64,000 nt of DNA from Pelagibacterium xiamenense (GCF_021166475.1 NZ_JAJOYS010000001.1:1488001-1552000); one strand, 5' to 3'; numbered from the stretch's first letter, positions 19,182 through 30,233 are shown. Notes: a model not told the origin generated them from the sequence alone. A program made the numbers and translations.

Positions 19182-20687
19182 ATGCTTAGGAAGTTGTTGC
19201 TCGTCGGCACCGCGCTGGCCGCGACGGGCGTCCAGCCGGCGCTCGCGCAAAGCGATACCGCCGTCACCATCGTTCTCAATGAAGAAGTCGATCTGATGGA
19301 GCCCTGCATGGCGACACGCTCGAATATCGGGCGCGTGATCATGCAGAACATCTCTGAAACGCTGACCGAGCTCGACGTACGCGGCGACGCCGGTTTGATG
19401 CCGCGTCTTGCCGAAAGCTGGGAAGACATGGGCGATGGCACCTGGCGCTTCCACCTGCGCGAAGGCGTGACGTTCTCGGACGGCTCGGCCTTCGACGCCG
19501 CGGACGTCCAGCACTCGTTCGAACGGGCGTTCTCCGACCAGATCAGCTGCGAGACCCCGCGCTATTTCGCCGGCATGGAGCTTTCGTTCAATGTCGTCGA
19601 TGATCACACCATCGACATCACGTCCGATCCGGCCCAGCCCATCCTGCCGCTTCTGATGACGCTCGTGACGATGGTCCCCTCCGAAACGCCGGTTGAATTC
19701 GTGCGCGAGCCCGTTGGTACCGGCCCCTACGTCCTTTCGGAATGGAATGTGGGCCAGAACATTACATTGACCCGCCGCGACGACTATTGGGGCGAGGCCC
19801 CGGAAGTGACCGAGGCGACCTATGTGGTGCGCAGCGAATCTGCCGTACGTGCGGCCATGGTGGAAGCGGGCGAGGCCGATATCGCGCCGACCGTGTCGGA
19901 AATCGAGGGCCGGACGGCGGACAAGAACTTCGCTTATCCGAACTCCGAAACCCTTTATCTGCGCCTCGACCATTCGATGGAGCCGCTGAGCGACATTCGC
20001 GTGCGTGAAGCGCTCAACCTCGCCATCGACCGCGAAGCTTTCGTCGGTACGCTCCTGCCGCAGGGCACCGAGCCGGCCGTCGCCATGGTTCCGCCCACGA
20101 CGCTGGGTTGGAACGACGAGATCGAGGTCTGGGACTACAATCCCGACCGTGCCCGCGAGCTGCTTGAAGAAGCCCGTGCCGACGGCGTCGACGTCGATCA
20201 GCAGATCCAGATCGTCGGCCGCACCAACAACTACCCCAACGCGACCGAGGTCTACGAAGCCATCCAGGCCATGCTGACCGATGTCGGGTTCAACGTCGAT
20301 CTGCAGATGTACGAAGTGGCCGAGTTCGAGAACATCTACTCCAAGCCCTTCCCCGAAGACCGTCTGCCGCAGCTCGTCGGCGCGATGCACGACAATTCGC
20401 GTGGCGATCCGGTGTTCTCGATGTTCTTCAAGTACCACACCGACGGCACGCAGTCGGGCCTGTCCGACCCGCGTATCGACTCGCTGATCGAAGAGGCGAC
20501 CGCCGCTTCGGGTGAAGAGCGTGAAGCGCTGTGGTCCGAGCTCTTCGCCTACATCCACGACGAAGCCATCGTTGACGTCCTGCTGTTCCACATGGTCGGC
20601 TTTGCCCGCGTGGACGAAGGCATCGAGTGGACGCCGACAATCGCGACCAACTCTCAGCTGCAGCTTTCCGAAATCAGCTTCAACTGA
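19182..20687 (+). CDS. ABC transporter substrate-binding protein, family 5 (peptide/nickel type)
   Basis: 501-residue periplasmic binding protein of SBP family 5. A signal peptide covers about residues 1-22 (ending ALAQ). Family features include the VTFSDGSAFDAADVQ segment, VGTGPYVLSEW near 175 and REALNLAIDREA near 280. AGGGAGG lies at 19168-19174 before the ATG, which sets the start; longer in-frame readings run back into the DMT gene. It is the first of four importer genes. Substrates of this family include di- and oligopeptides, opines, nickel and glycosides; none can be singled out. Confidence 0.88.
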   Translation: MLRKLLLVGTALAATGVQPALAQSDTAVTIVLNEEVDLMEPCMATRSNIGRVIMQNISETLTELDVRGDAGLMPRLAESWEDMGDGTWRFHLREGVTFSDGSAFDAADVQHSFERAFSDQISCETPRYFAGMELSFNVVDDHTIDITSDPAQPILPLLMTLVTMVPSETPVEFVREPVGTGPYVLSEWNVGQNITLTRRDDYWGEAPEVTEATYVVRSESAVRAAMVEAGEADIAPTVSEIEGRTADKNFAYPNSETLYLRLDHSMEPLSDIRVREALNLAIDREAFVGTLLPQGTEPAVAMVPPTTLGWNDEIEVWDYNPDRARELLEEARADGVDVDQQIQIVGRTNNYPNATEVYEAIQAMLTDVGFNVDLQMYEVAEFENIYSKPFPEDRLPQLVGAMHDNSRGDPVFSMFFKYHTDGTQSGLSDPRIDSLIEEATAASGEEREALWSELFAYIHDEAIVDVLLFHMVGFARVDEGIEWTPTIATNSQLQLSEISFN

Positions 20688-20709
20688 GATAGATAGACCT
20701 GAGGACGAA

Positions 20710-20736
20710 GCGGAGGGCGGCGCGGCTGCCCTCCGC
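20710..20736 (+). other. Intercistronic stem-loop after the family-5 binding protein
   Basis: GCGGAGGGC (20710-20718) pairs perfectly with GCCCTCCGC (20728-20736) around a 9-base loop, between the binding-protein stop and the permease start. No T tract follows. A 3' mRNA stabiliser or leaky terminator is likely. Confidence 0.65.
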
Positions 20737-20759
20737 ACTCCGGTTGAGGAGAAAACGGG

Positions 20760-21674
20760 ATGATCCAACTGATCCGGCAACGCACACTGGCCAGCTTCCT
20801 CTCGCTTGTCGGGCTGATCGTGCTCGTCTTTTTCCTTTCGCGGTTGACCGGGGATCCGACCAACCTCTTCCTGCCCATCGACGCCACGCAGGAAATGAAG
20901 GACCAGTTCCGCGCGCTGCACGGATACGACGACCCGATCCTAGAACAATTCGGCCGTTATGTCTGGGACGTGCTGCACCTCGATTTCGGCGATTCCGTCC
21001 GCCGCGCCCGGCCGGCAATCGGGGTTGTGCTCGAGGCCTTCACCTGGACCCTGCGCCTGGCGCTCATCACCATGACGCTGGTGACCATCTCCGCGATCAT
21101 TGTCGGCTCGCTCGCGGCGTTCAGGGCCGGCGGGTTCTTCGACCGCTTTGCTTCGCTCCTTTCGCTCATCGGTGCTTCGGCACCGGACTTCTGGATCGCT
21201 ATTGTCGCGATCGTCATCTTCGCTGTAACGCTCGGCTGGGTCCCAACGTCCGGCACCGGCTCGGTATGGCACTGGATCCTGCCCGTCGGTGTCCTCTTCA
21301 TCCGCCCCTTTGGATTGATCGTGCAGGTCGTGCGCGGGTCGATGATCACCGCGCTCTCCTCGGCCTATGTGAAGACCGCCCGCGCCAAGGGCGTCAAAAA
21401 CACGCCCATTATCTTCGTGCACACCCTGCGCAACGCCATGCTGCCCGTCATCACCGTCATGGGCGATCAGGCCGCCGCCTTGCTCAACGGCGCGGTCATC
21501 GTCGAGACCATTTTCGGGTTCCCCGGCGTCGGCAAACTCATGATCGACTCCATCCTCCAGCGCGATTTCAACGTCGTGCTCGCCGCGATCATGGTGACCG
21601 CCATCGCAATTTTCATCATGAACCTCCTGATCGACATGGCCTACGCCGCCCTCGATCCGCGCATCAGGTATTGA
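20760..21674 (+). CDS. ABC transporter permease, DppB type
   Basis: 304-residue integral membrane permease with six membrane segments. The N-terminal signal-anchor region, a large periplasmic loop (about residues 30-95) and the cytoplasmic coupling loop AYVKTARAKGVKNTPIIFVH near 205-225 are typical of the DppB/OppB group. GAGGAGA precedes the ATG. It pairs with the DppC-type permease that begins one base after its stop codon. Confidence 0.92.
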   Translation: MIQLIRQRTLASFLSLVGLIVLVFFLSRLTGDPTNLFLPIDATQEMKDQFRALHGYDDPILEQFGRYVWDVLHLDFGDSVRRARPAIGVVLEAFTWTLRLALITMTLVTISAIIVGSLAAFRAGGFFDRFASLLSLIGASAPDFWIAIVAIVIFAVTLGWVPTSGTGSVWHWILPVGVLFIRPFGLIVQVVRGSMITALSSAYVKTARAKGVKNTPIIFVHTLRNAMLPVITVMGDQAAALLNGAVIVETIFGFPGVGKLMIDSILQRDFNVVLAAIMVTAIAIFIMNLLIDMAYAALDPRIRY

Positions 21675-21675
21675 T

Positions 21676-22624
21676 ATGGCCATGAGCGAAACCCTGCCCA
21701 CCAGCGAACCCGTAAAGACATCCGAGCCCGGCGCCGTCATGCGGCTGGCGAAGATGCTCACGCGCGACAGGTTCGCACTGGTCGCCGCCATCTTCCTCGT
21801 CATCGTCGTACTGTGTGCGCTGTTCGGTCCGGCTCTTCTGGGCGACGCGGCCACTGCGCAGAACCTGCGCGGCCGCAACGCGCCGCCATTCGCGTTCGAG
21901 CGCGGCTGGCTGTTCGTTCTAGGTGCCGATGCGCTGGGGCGTCCGCTTCTGGCGCGCATCGTCGTCGCGGCCCAGAACACGATGATGGTCGCTGCAGGCG
22001 CGGTCGTCTTCTCGATGACCGTCGGCGCGACCCTGGGCCTCATCGCCGGTTATGCGGGCAAGACCATCAGCCAGGTGATCATGCGCCTCGCGGACGTGAT
22101 CATGAGCTTCCCCTCGCTGCTTCTGGCGGTGATCGTGCTCTACATCCTGCCGCCCTCGGTCACCAATCTGATCATCGTGCTCGCGATCACCCGTATCCCC
22201 GTCTATCTGCGCACGACCCGCGCCGAGGTGCTTGAGATTCGCGAACGCATGTTCGTGCAGGCCGCCAAGGTGATGGGAGCCTCCCATCTGCGCATCATCT
22301 TCCGGCACATCCTGCCGGTTGTGGCGCCGACGCTCATCACCATCGCGACGCTCGACTTCGCTTTCGTTATGCTCGCCGAATCCTCGCTCTCGTTCCTCGG
22401 CATCGGCATTCAGCCTCCCGACATCACCTGGGGGCTGATGGTCAGCCAGGGGCGGCCCTACCTTACGAGCGCCTGGTGGCTGGCCTTCTGGCCGGGGCTG
22501 GCGATCATCCTCACGACGCTTTCGCTCAACCTCCTCTCGAACTGGATGCGCATCGCGCTTGATCCGATGCAGCGCTGGCGGCTCGAAGGGCGCACCAAAT
22601 CCGACAAGGCCGGGGAGACATCCA

Positions 22625-22632
<8 letters not shown>
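21676..22632 (+). CDS. ABC transporter permease, DppC type
   Basis: 318-residue permease of the DppC/OppC group. A short hydrophilic N-terminus precedes the first membrane segment (about residues 40-60), the periplasmic LGADALGRPLLARI segment is a group signature, and the coupling loop reads MFVQAAKVMGASHLRII. LSFLGIGIQPPDITWG near the end is also characteristic. Its last 8 bases overlap the start of the ATPase gene, so the two are translationally coupled. Confidence 0.92.
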
Positions 22633-24244
<1,612 letters not shown>

Positions 24245-24246
24245 GC

Positions 24247-26184
24247 CTAATCCTGCAATTGCGGGAGATCGCGATAGGCGTCGAGGCTTTCGGGGTTGGC
24301 AAGCGCGGTGGTGTTCTTGACCGGCCGCCCGTGGATCGTGTCGCGCACGGCGATCTCCGAGATCTTGCCCGAGCGGGTGCGCGGGATCGCAGGCACGGCG
24401 ATGATCCGCGCGGGCACATGCCGCGGGCTCGCGCCCTTGCGGATGCGGCTGCGGATTTCCTTTTCCATCGTTTCGTCGAGCAGCAGGCCTTCGCGCATCT
24501 TGACGAAGAGGATCACGCGCTGGTCGCCGTCGATGTCCTGGCCGACGGCCACGGCCTCCTCGATGGCGTCCAGCGTTTCGACCTGACGGTAGATCTCCGC
24601 GGTGCCGATGCGCACGCCGCCGGGGTTGAGCGTTGTGTCGGACCGCCCGTGGATGATGAAGCCGCCCGAAGGACGCTTCTCGACGAAATCCCCATGCGCC
24701 CAGACCCCGGGGAAGCGGGAGAAATAGGCGTCGGTATAGCGGCTGCCGTCCTCATCGCCCCAGAATCCGAGCGGCATGGAGAGATGCGCACTGCGGCAGA
24801 CGAATTCGCCGGGGACGCCGGCAACCGGGTTGCCATCGTCGTCCAGCGTATCGACGTCCATCCCCAGGAGCGCGCATTGGAGCTCGCCGCGGTGCACCGG
24901 CAGTATCGGGTTGCCGCCGAGGAAACACCCGCAGATGTCGGTGCCGCCCGAGATCGAGGCGAGATGCACGTTCGACTTCCAGTCGCGATAAATATAGTCG
25001 AAGCTCGCCGGGATCAGCGGCGAACCCGTCGAGAGGATCAGACGCAGCGTCTCGAGTTTGTGGCTCTGGCCCGGTTTGAGACCGGCCTTGGCGCAAGAGT
25101 CGATATATTTCGCGCTGGTGCCGAAAATCGCGATGTCCTCGGCGTCGATGACGTCGAGGAGGCGGTCGGCTTCGGGATAGCACGGGTTGCCGTCATAGGT
25201 GACGAGCGTCGCGCCGAGCGACAGGCCCGAGACCTGCCAGTTCCACATCATCCAGCCGCATGTGGTGAAATAGAAGAAGCGCTCGTTGGCACGGATATCG
25301 CAATGAAGCGCCAGCTCCTTTTTGTGCTGGATGAGAAGCCCCGCCGCCGAGTGGACGATGCATTTGGGTTTGCCGGTGGTGCCGGAGGAAAAGAGGATGA
25401 CGAGCGGCGCGGAAAACGCCATGCGTTCGAAGGCGATCTCCTGCGGCGCGTGGGCGCCCAGCGCGTCGTCCCACGATACCGCGGGCAATCCCGCCAAGGT
25501 CTCGGGTACGTCCCCGACGGTGATGATGCGCGAAAGGTCCGAGCCTTCAGCGACGGCGCGGATCGCGGGCGCTACGTCGACGGCCTTGCCGGCATAGGAA
25601 TAGCCCGGAACGGCGATCAGCACCTTGGGGTCGATCTGGCATAGCCGGTCCGAGGCGCCGGCGGGTCCGAAATCGGGTGAGCATGAGGCCCAGATCGCGC
25701 CGATGGCCGAGGTCGCGAGATAACCGACGATGGCTTCGATATCATGGGTAACGATGGCCGCGACGCGGTCGCCACGGCCAACGCCCTCGGCACGCAAGAC
25801 GCCGATGAGTTGCGAAACGGCATCGTAAAGCCCGCCCCAGCTTATGGTGCGGCGCGTGCCGTCGTCGCGATGGGCAATGATGGCGGGGCTGTCGTCGCGG
25901 CGCTGGAGAAGGTTCTCCGCGTAGTTGAGCTTCGCGCCGGGGTAGAACTGCGCGTCGCGGATGGTTTGGCCGGGGACGAAGGCCGCATCGCCCTTGTCGC
26001 CGATGATGCCGAGTTCGTCCCAGAGCGCGCCGTAGAAGGTGTCGGGGTCCTTGATCGACCAGTCGAGCAGCGCCGGATAGTTTTCGGGCGCCGCCCCGTG
26101 AAGCGGGCGGGTCTTGTTGGCAAAACCCCATAGGGCGGTGGCGCGGATGACGGTGTCGCTGGGCTTCCAGAGGATATCGTTCAT
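24247..26184 (-). CDS. Acetoacetyl-CoA synthetase
   Basis: 645-residue member of the ANL adenylating superfamily, of the length and domain order of acetoacetate-CoA ligase (AacS). The AMP-binding P-loop VILFSSGTTGKPK is near residue 270, GGTDICGCFLGGNP near 420 matches the AacS-specific core, and the C-terminal swinging domain ends with RTRSGKISEIAVRD containing the catalytic lysine. It activates acetoacetate to acetoacetyl-CoA using ATP. The start at 26184 is the ATG 10 bases after the thiolase stop; earlier in-frame sequence overlaps the thiolase. With the thiolase it would convert acetoacetate from polyhydroxybutyrate or ketone-body breakdown to acetyl-CoA. Confidence 0.9.
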   Translation of the reverse strand: MNDILWKPSDTVIRATALWGFANKTRPLHGAAPENYPALLDWSIKDPDTFYGALWDELGIIGDKGDAAFVPGQTIRDAQFYPGAKLNYAENLLQRRDDSPAIIAHRDDGTRRTISWGGLYDAVSQLIGVLRAEGVGRGDRVAAIVTHDIEAIVGYLATSAIGAIWASCSPDFGPAGASDRLCQIDPKVLIAVPGYSYAGKAVDVAPAIRAVAEGSDLSRIITVGDVPETLAGLPAVSWDDALGAHAPQEIAFERMAFSAPLVILFSSGTTGKPKCIVHSAAGLLIQHKKELALHCDIRANERFFYFTTCGWMMWNWQVSGLSLGATLVTYDGNPCYPEADRLLDVIDAEDIAIFGTSAKYIDSCAKAGLKPGQSHKLETLRLILSTGSPLIPASFDYIYRDWKSNVHLASISGGTDICGCFLGGNPILPVHRGELQCALLGMDVDTLDDDGNPVAGVPGEFVCRSAHLSMPLGFWGDEDGSRYTDAYFSRFPGVWAHGDFVEKRPSGGFIIHGRSDTTLNPGGVRIGTAEIYRQVETLDAIEEAVAVGQDIDGDQRVILFVKMREGLLLDETMEKEIRSRIRKGASPRHVPARIIAVPAIPRTRSGKISEIAVRDTIHGRPVKNTTALANPESLDAYRDLPQLQD

Positions 26185-26194
26185 TGTCTTCCCC

Positions 26195-27370
26195 TCAGCG
26201 CTCGATGCACATGGCGATGCCCATGCCGCCCCCGATGCAGAGTGTGGCAACCCCGCGCTTGACATCACGCCTGGCCATTTCGTGAACGAGGGTCGTCAAA
26301 ACCCGCGCGCCCGAAGCGCCGATGGGATGCCCCATCGCGATGGCGCCGCCATTGACATTGACGCGGTCGGGATCGATTCCGAGATCGCCCATGATGGCGA
26401 GGCTTTGCGCCGCGAAAGCTTCATTGGCTTCCCAAAGATCGATGCTCGAGGCGGACCAACCGGCCTTTTCAAGCGCCTTGCGCGACGCTGCGATGGGGCC
26501 AAGGCCCATGACGGCCGGATCGAGCCCGGTCGTCGCCCACGAGACGACGCGCGCCATGGGGGAGGCGTTGTGTGACTTGAGCGCGGCGTCCGACATCAGG
26601 ACAAGTGCGGCGGCACCGTCGTTTATACCCGAGGCATTGCCCGCCGTCACCGTACCGTCTGCCTCAAAGGAGGGCTTGAGCCTTGCCAAGGCCTCGAGCG
26701 TGGCGTCGTGGCGGATGAGTTCATCCTCCGAGATCACCGTCTCGCCCTTCCGGGTCTTGATGGTGACCGGCACGATCTGCTCGGCAAATCGGCCCTCCCG
26801 CGTGGCTGCCGATGCCTTCTGGTGCGAGGCGAGCGCGAATGCATCCTGCGCGTCGCGGGTTACATCGCACTGCCGGGCGACGTTTTCCGCCGTAACGCCC
26901 ATGGGGTAGCCGTAAAACGCATCCATCAGCCCGTCGCGCATGACCGTATCGACGAAATTGATGTCGCCGAGCTTCTTGCCCGCGCGCAGCATCGCGACAT
27001 GGGGCGCCTGGCTCATGGATTCCTGCCCGCCCGCGACGACCACCTCCGCGTCGCCGCAGAGAATTTGCTGATAGCCAAGCGCAACGGCCCTGAGCCCCGC
27101 TCCGCAGACCTGGTTGACCCCGAAGGCCGTGCTCTTGTCGGGAATGCCTGCGCCCCGTGCCGCCTGCCGCGCCGGGTTCTGGCCGGCCCCGGCGGTAAGC
27201 ACCTGCCCCATTATGGTTTCCTCGACGGCATCGGGCGCGACCCGGGCGGCCTCGAGGGCCGCGGCAATCGCTGTGGTGCCCAACGCATGCGCCGGCAACG
27301 ACGCCAGCCCGCCGCCAAGAACGCCAATAGGCGTACGCATGGCTGCGACGATATGAATATCGGTGGTCAT
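26195..27370 (-). CDS. Acetyl-CoA acetyltransferase (thiolase)
   Basis: 391-residue thiolase. The nucleophilic cysteine lies in VNQVCGAGLRAV near residue 90, the His in NGGAIAMGHPIGASGAR near 350, and the second Cys in LCIGGGMG near 380. Length and motifs fit the biosynthetic/degradative acetoacetyl-CoA thiolase group (PhaA/AtoB). It cleaves the acetoacetyl-CoA made by the next gene to two acetyl-CoA. It is the promoter-proximal gene of the unit and faces a PAS-LuxR regulator across 85 bases. Confidence 0.92.
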   Translation of the reverse strand: MTTDIHIVAAMRTPIGVLGGGLASLPAHALGTTAIAAALEAARVAPDAVEETIMGQVLTAGAGQNPARQAARGAGIPDKSTAFGVNQVCGAGLRAVALGYQQILCGDAEVVVAGGQESMSQAPHVAMLRAGKKLGDINFVDTVMRDGLMDAFYGYPMGVTAENVARQCDVTRDAQDAFALASHQKASAATREGRFAEQIVPVTIKTRKGETVISEDELIRHDATLEALARLKPSFEADGTVTAGNASGINDGAAALVLMSDAALKSHNASPMARVVSWATTGLDPAVMGLGPIAASRKALEKAGWSASSIDLWEANEAFAAQSLAIMGDLGIDPDRVNVNGGAIAMGHPIGASGARVLTTLVHEMARRDVKRGVATLCIGGGMGIAMCIER

Positions 27371-27439
27371 TCAGGTCCTCCCGGCGCTTGGATCACGCGC
27401 GTCAAGTGCAAGGTATCGCTTGCGGGAGCGTCACAGAAA

Positions 27440-27455
27440 GACGTATTTATACGTC
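27440..27455. promoter_or_regulatory. Perfect palindrome touching the PAS-LuxR start codon
   Basis: GACGTATTTATACGTC consists of two perfect 7-base arms (GACGTAT / ATACGTC) around TT. It ends one base before the ATG of the regulator and lies within the 85-bp region shared with the thiolase promoter. It is a strong operator candidate, probably for autoregulation and for control of the thiolase-acetoacetyl-CoA synthetase unit. No good Shine-Dalgarno remains between palindrome and ATG. Confidence 0.6.
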
Positions 27456-28019
27456 ATGTCCGCACCCGATCCGCCCCGCCGCTTCTCGCTCGAAGCAATG
27501 CCCGTACCGATGGTCTTCGCCACGCACCGCATCATCCGCGAGGTCAATCCCGCATTCGCCGCGCTATTCGGCTATGAGGCCGAGGAACTCGCCGGCCAGA
27601 GCTTCAACATCCTTTATCCACGGCTTGCGGATTTCGTGATGGTCGGCGACCTCTGGCGCGCCAATTTCTCCGGCGGGCGCAGCTATACCGACGAGCGCAT
27701 CATGCGCCGGCGCGACGGGTCCGAGTTCTGGTGTCACGTGCGCGGGCGCTCGATGATCGAAGCGGACCCGTTTTCCGAAGCGATCTATTGCTTCGACGCT
27801 ATGACACGGCCGGTGCTCGAAGCGCATTATGCGCTCACCGACCGGCAGCGCCAGATCCTGTCGCTGATTTCACAGGGCAAGACAAGCGCGGTGATTGCCG
27901 GTGAACTCGGGCTCTCACGCCGCAGCATCGATACGCATCGCCTCAGACTGATGCGCATGCTGGGCGTGAGCAACACCGCGGAAATGGTCGCGTGGTTTAC
28001 CGGCCATCCGGCGCCGTAG
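27456..28019 (+). CDS. PAS-domain LuxR-type transcriptional regulator
   Basis: 187-residue regulator. Residues about 10-110 form a PAS domain (NPAFAALFGYEAEELAGQSF, then RRRDGSEFWCHVRGR, a typical PAS core), and residues 120-180 form a LuxR-type helix-turn-helix (LTDRQRQILSLISQGKTSAV, then LSRRSIDTHRLRLMRMLGV). There is no receiver domain, so it senses a ligand or redox state directly. It is divergent from the thiolase gene and likely regulates it. The ATG at 27456 abuts a palindrome and lacks an obvious ribosome-binding site. An in-frame upstream extension from 27363 would overlap the thiolase start and reads poorly. Confidence 0.83.
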   Translation: MSAPDPPRRFSLEAMPVPMVFATHRIIREVNPAFAALFGYEAEELAGQSFNILYPRLADFVMVGDLWRANFSGGRSYTDERIMRRRDGSEFWCHVRGRSMIEADPFSEAIYCFDAMTRPVLEAHYALTDRQRQILSLISQGKTSAVIAGELGLSRRSIDTHRLRLMRMLGVSNTAEMVAWFTGHPAP

Positions 28020-28126
28020 TCTGCGAACGGGCGGCAGGACAGTCCGGACACCTTTCCGAGATCGCCCTTGCCGCCCACGGCGCGCTCTGCAAAGCTCGGG
28101 TTCTTGGCAATGCCGGGAGGAAAGTC

Positions 28127-29704
28127 ATGTCCAAAATCCTGAACCTCGCTTTGGCCGCCGTCGCGGGTGCCGCCCTGGCCGGCGGTGCGCATGCGGAGAC
28201 CTTCCGCTGGTCGGCGACCACCGATCCGCAGACGATGGACCCGCACGCGGCGAACCTCGCACCGGTAACGTCCTTCCTCAACAATATCTACGAGGGGCTC
28301 GTGCGCCGCGGCAAGGACATGGCCATCGAGCCTTCGCTCGCCACCGGCTGGGAACCGCTTGAAGGCGAGGACGGTTGGCGCTTCTTCCTTCGGGAGGGTG
28401 TGACATTCCACGACGGCGCCGCGTTCACCGCCGACGACGTCCTGTTCTCCTACGAGCGCGGGATATCCGAACAGTCCGACGTCAAATCCTGGTTTGCCCC
28501 CGTGAGCGAGGTTCGGGTCGTCGACGACTACACGGTCGATTTCGTCCTCAACGCGCCCAATCCGATCTTTCCCGACAGCATCGCCAACTGGATGATCCTG
28601 GATCGTGGCTGGGCCGAGGCCAATAACGCCACAATGCCCGCGCGCGACGAGCAAACGACCGCCACACTCGAAACCAACGGAACCGGCCCGTTCATTCTGC
28701 AAGCGCGCGAGCCGGGTGTCGAAATCCGCCTCACGCCCAATCCCGACTGGTGGGATACCCCCGAACACAACATCACCGAGGCGGTATTCAACCCCATCGT
28801 AAATCCCGCAACCGCGCTCGCCGCCCTGCTTTCGGGCGAGGTCGACATGCTCGCGACCGTGCCGGTTCAGGATGTCGAGCGCTTGCGCACCCAGGACGGC
28901 ATTACCGTTTTCGAAGGGCTTGAAGCGCGCGTCATCATGCTTGGGTTCGGACACAACAAGGACACGCTTTATGGCGGCTCCGGCGATGTCGAGGGCAACC
29001 CCTTCCGCGACATGAACGTCCGCGAGGCCGTCGCCCATGCGATCAACGTGGATGCGATCGACCAGGTTTTGATGGACGGCATGGCCGAACCGGCAAGCCA
29101 GCTGCAGCCCGCGGGACTTTCCGGATATTCGGAGGAAAACGCCGCGCGTCCCGAGTTCAATCCCGATCTGGCGCGCGAACTGCTCGCCGAGGCGGGCTAC
29201 GCCGATGGTTTTGCGTTCAACTTCAAATGCACGAACGATCGCTACCTCAACGATTCCGACGTGTGCCAGGCGATTGTGGGCATGCTCGGACAGGTCGGCA
29301 TCGACGCCCAACTCGAAGCGATCCCCGTCGCCAACTACTGGACCGAACTGCGCGCCGGCAATTACGACATGTACCTTCTGGGCTGGTCGCCCGGAACCTT
29401 CGACGCCGAGCACCCCATCCGGTTCCTCGCGCATACGCCGACCGAAACGCTAGGGACGTGGAATTTCGGCGGCTATTCGAACGCGCGTGTCGACGAATTG
29501 CTGCCGCAGATCCAGAGCGAACTGGACCCGGAGGCCCGGCAGGCCATGCTCGACGAAGTCGCGGCCATCCTGCAGGACGAGGTCGCATACGTCCCGCTGT
29601 ATCAGGAGCCTCTCGTCTGGGCGGCCCGGGACGGCATCGACCTCACCCAGCGGCCGGACAATTTCTTCATGCTGCGCTGGGTTACCGTGGACGGCGGACA
29701 ATAG
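28127..29704 (+). CDS. Orphan ABC transporter substrate-binding protein, family 5
   Basis: 525-residue periplasmic binding protein. A signal peptide covers about residues 1-24 (ending GGAHA). Family-5 features include TTDPQTMDPH, VTFHDGAAFTADDV and GTGPFILQ, and the C-terminal VAYVPLYQEPLVWA. GGGAGG sits 6 bases before the ATG. No permease or ATPase gene adjoins it: the next clear gene is on the opposite strand. It either feeds a transporter encoded elsewhere, possibly the family-5 system at 19.2-24.2 kb, or is the remains of a reduced operon. A strong stem-loop follows. Confidence 0.88.
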   Translation: MSKILNLALAAVAGAALAGGAHAETFRWSATTDPQTMDPHAANLAPVTSFLNNIYEGLVRRGKDMAIEPSLATGWEPLEGEDGWRFFLREGVTFHDGAAFTADDVLFSYERGISEQSDVKSWFAPVSEVRVVDDYTVDFVLNAPNPIFPDSIANWMILDRGWAEANNATMPARDEQTTATLETNGTGPFILQAREPGVEIRLTPNPDWWDTPEHNITEAVFNPIVNPATALAALLSGEVDMLATVPVQDVERLRTQDGITVFEGLEARVIMLGFGHNKDTLYGGSGDVEGNPFRDMNVREAVAHAINVDAIDQVLMDGMAEPASQLQPAGLSGYSEENAARPEFNPDLARELLAEAGYADGFAFNFKCTNDRYLNDSDVCQAIVGMLGQVGIDAQLEAIPVANYWTELRAGNYDMYLLGWSPGTFDAEHPIRFLAHTPTETLGTWNFGGYSNARVDELLPQIQSELDPEARQAMLDEVAAILQDEVAYVPLYQEPLVWAARDGIDLTQRPDNFFMLRWVTVDGGQ

Positions 29705-29755
29705 GCCGTCGCGCCGCCGCGAGAGGGTGGTGGCCGGGCGGTACCCAAGACAAGT

Positions 29756-29800
29756 GAGCCGCTCGCCGGACGCTTGGGGGCAAACGTCGGCAAGCGGCTC
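29756..29800 (+). other. Stem-loop after the orphan binding protein
   Basis: GAGCCGCT (29756-29763) pairs with AGCGGCTC (29793-29800); beyond one mismatch another GCCG/CGGC block extends the stem. There is no long T tract. It may terminate or protect the transcript of the binding-protein gene. The remaining bases between 29801 and 29892 show nothing recognisable. Confidence 0.55.
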
Positions 29801-29892
29801 TACGGCGGCAAAGCGAGCTTTACCGGTCCGTCCCTGTACAACGGACAAAGGCGTCCAGGGGTTCATCGATTTTCGCAAACGTGCGTGCGCCG

Positions 29893-30120
29893 TCAGCTCG
29901 CCGGGCGGTAGAGCCTGCCTGAGGGGGCCGGGCGCTCGAGGACTTCGGCGATCCTGTGCTCGATGAGCCGATGAATCTCCCCCACGCCATTAACGCTTGG
30001 AGCTGTGCGGGCGAAGGACGATACCGTCGTCGTACCTTCGATACTGGTGACTTTTGCTGTGAACGACACAGTGGCGCTATCGGGGTGATAGCGAAGATCG
30101 ACAACTTCCACGTCATGCAT
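29893..30120 (-). CDS. Possible small hypothetical protein (75 aa)
   Basis: Within the 529-bp gap between two clear genes, one minus-strand frame reads as a plausible 75-residue protein: balanced composition, alternating strand-like stretch VEVVDLRYHPDSATVSF, then a helix VGEIHRLIEHRIAEVLERPA. GGAG lies 7 bases before the ATG at 30120. It resembles no family I recognise and has no signal peptide or membrane segment. A longer in-frame start at 30156 has no ribosome-binding site, and further upstream the frame turns into arginine/proline-rich, non-coding-like sequence. Coding status is uncertain. Between 30157 and 30233 I see nothing. Confidence 0.4.
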   Translation of the reverse strand: MHDVEVVDLRYHPDSATVSFTAKVTSIEGTTTVSSFARTAPSVNGVGEIHRLIEHRIAEVLERPAPSGRLYRPAS

Positions 30121-30233
30121 GACCGTACTCCGGACAAGGGCTTCGTTTCGGAACATGCTGCGCGGCGAGTGCGGCGGTGTTTTGGTGGGAAGCGGGCAGG
30201 GGGGTGCCTTAAATGTGGCCGGTGCCCAGGCGG

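Noticed and set aside
18405-20921. An 838-codon minus-strand open frame across the DMT and family-5 binding-protein genes
   Set aside because: It spans two well-supported plus-strand genes and their gap and shows no domain; it is a GC-driven antisense frame.
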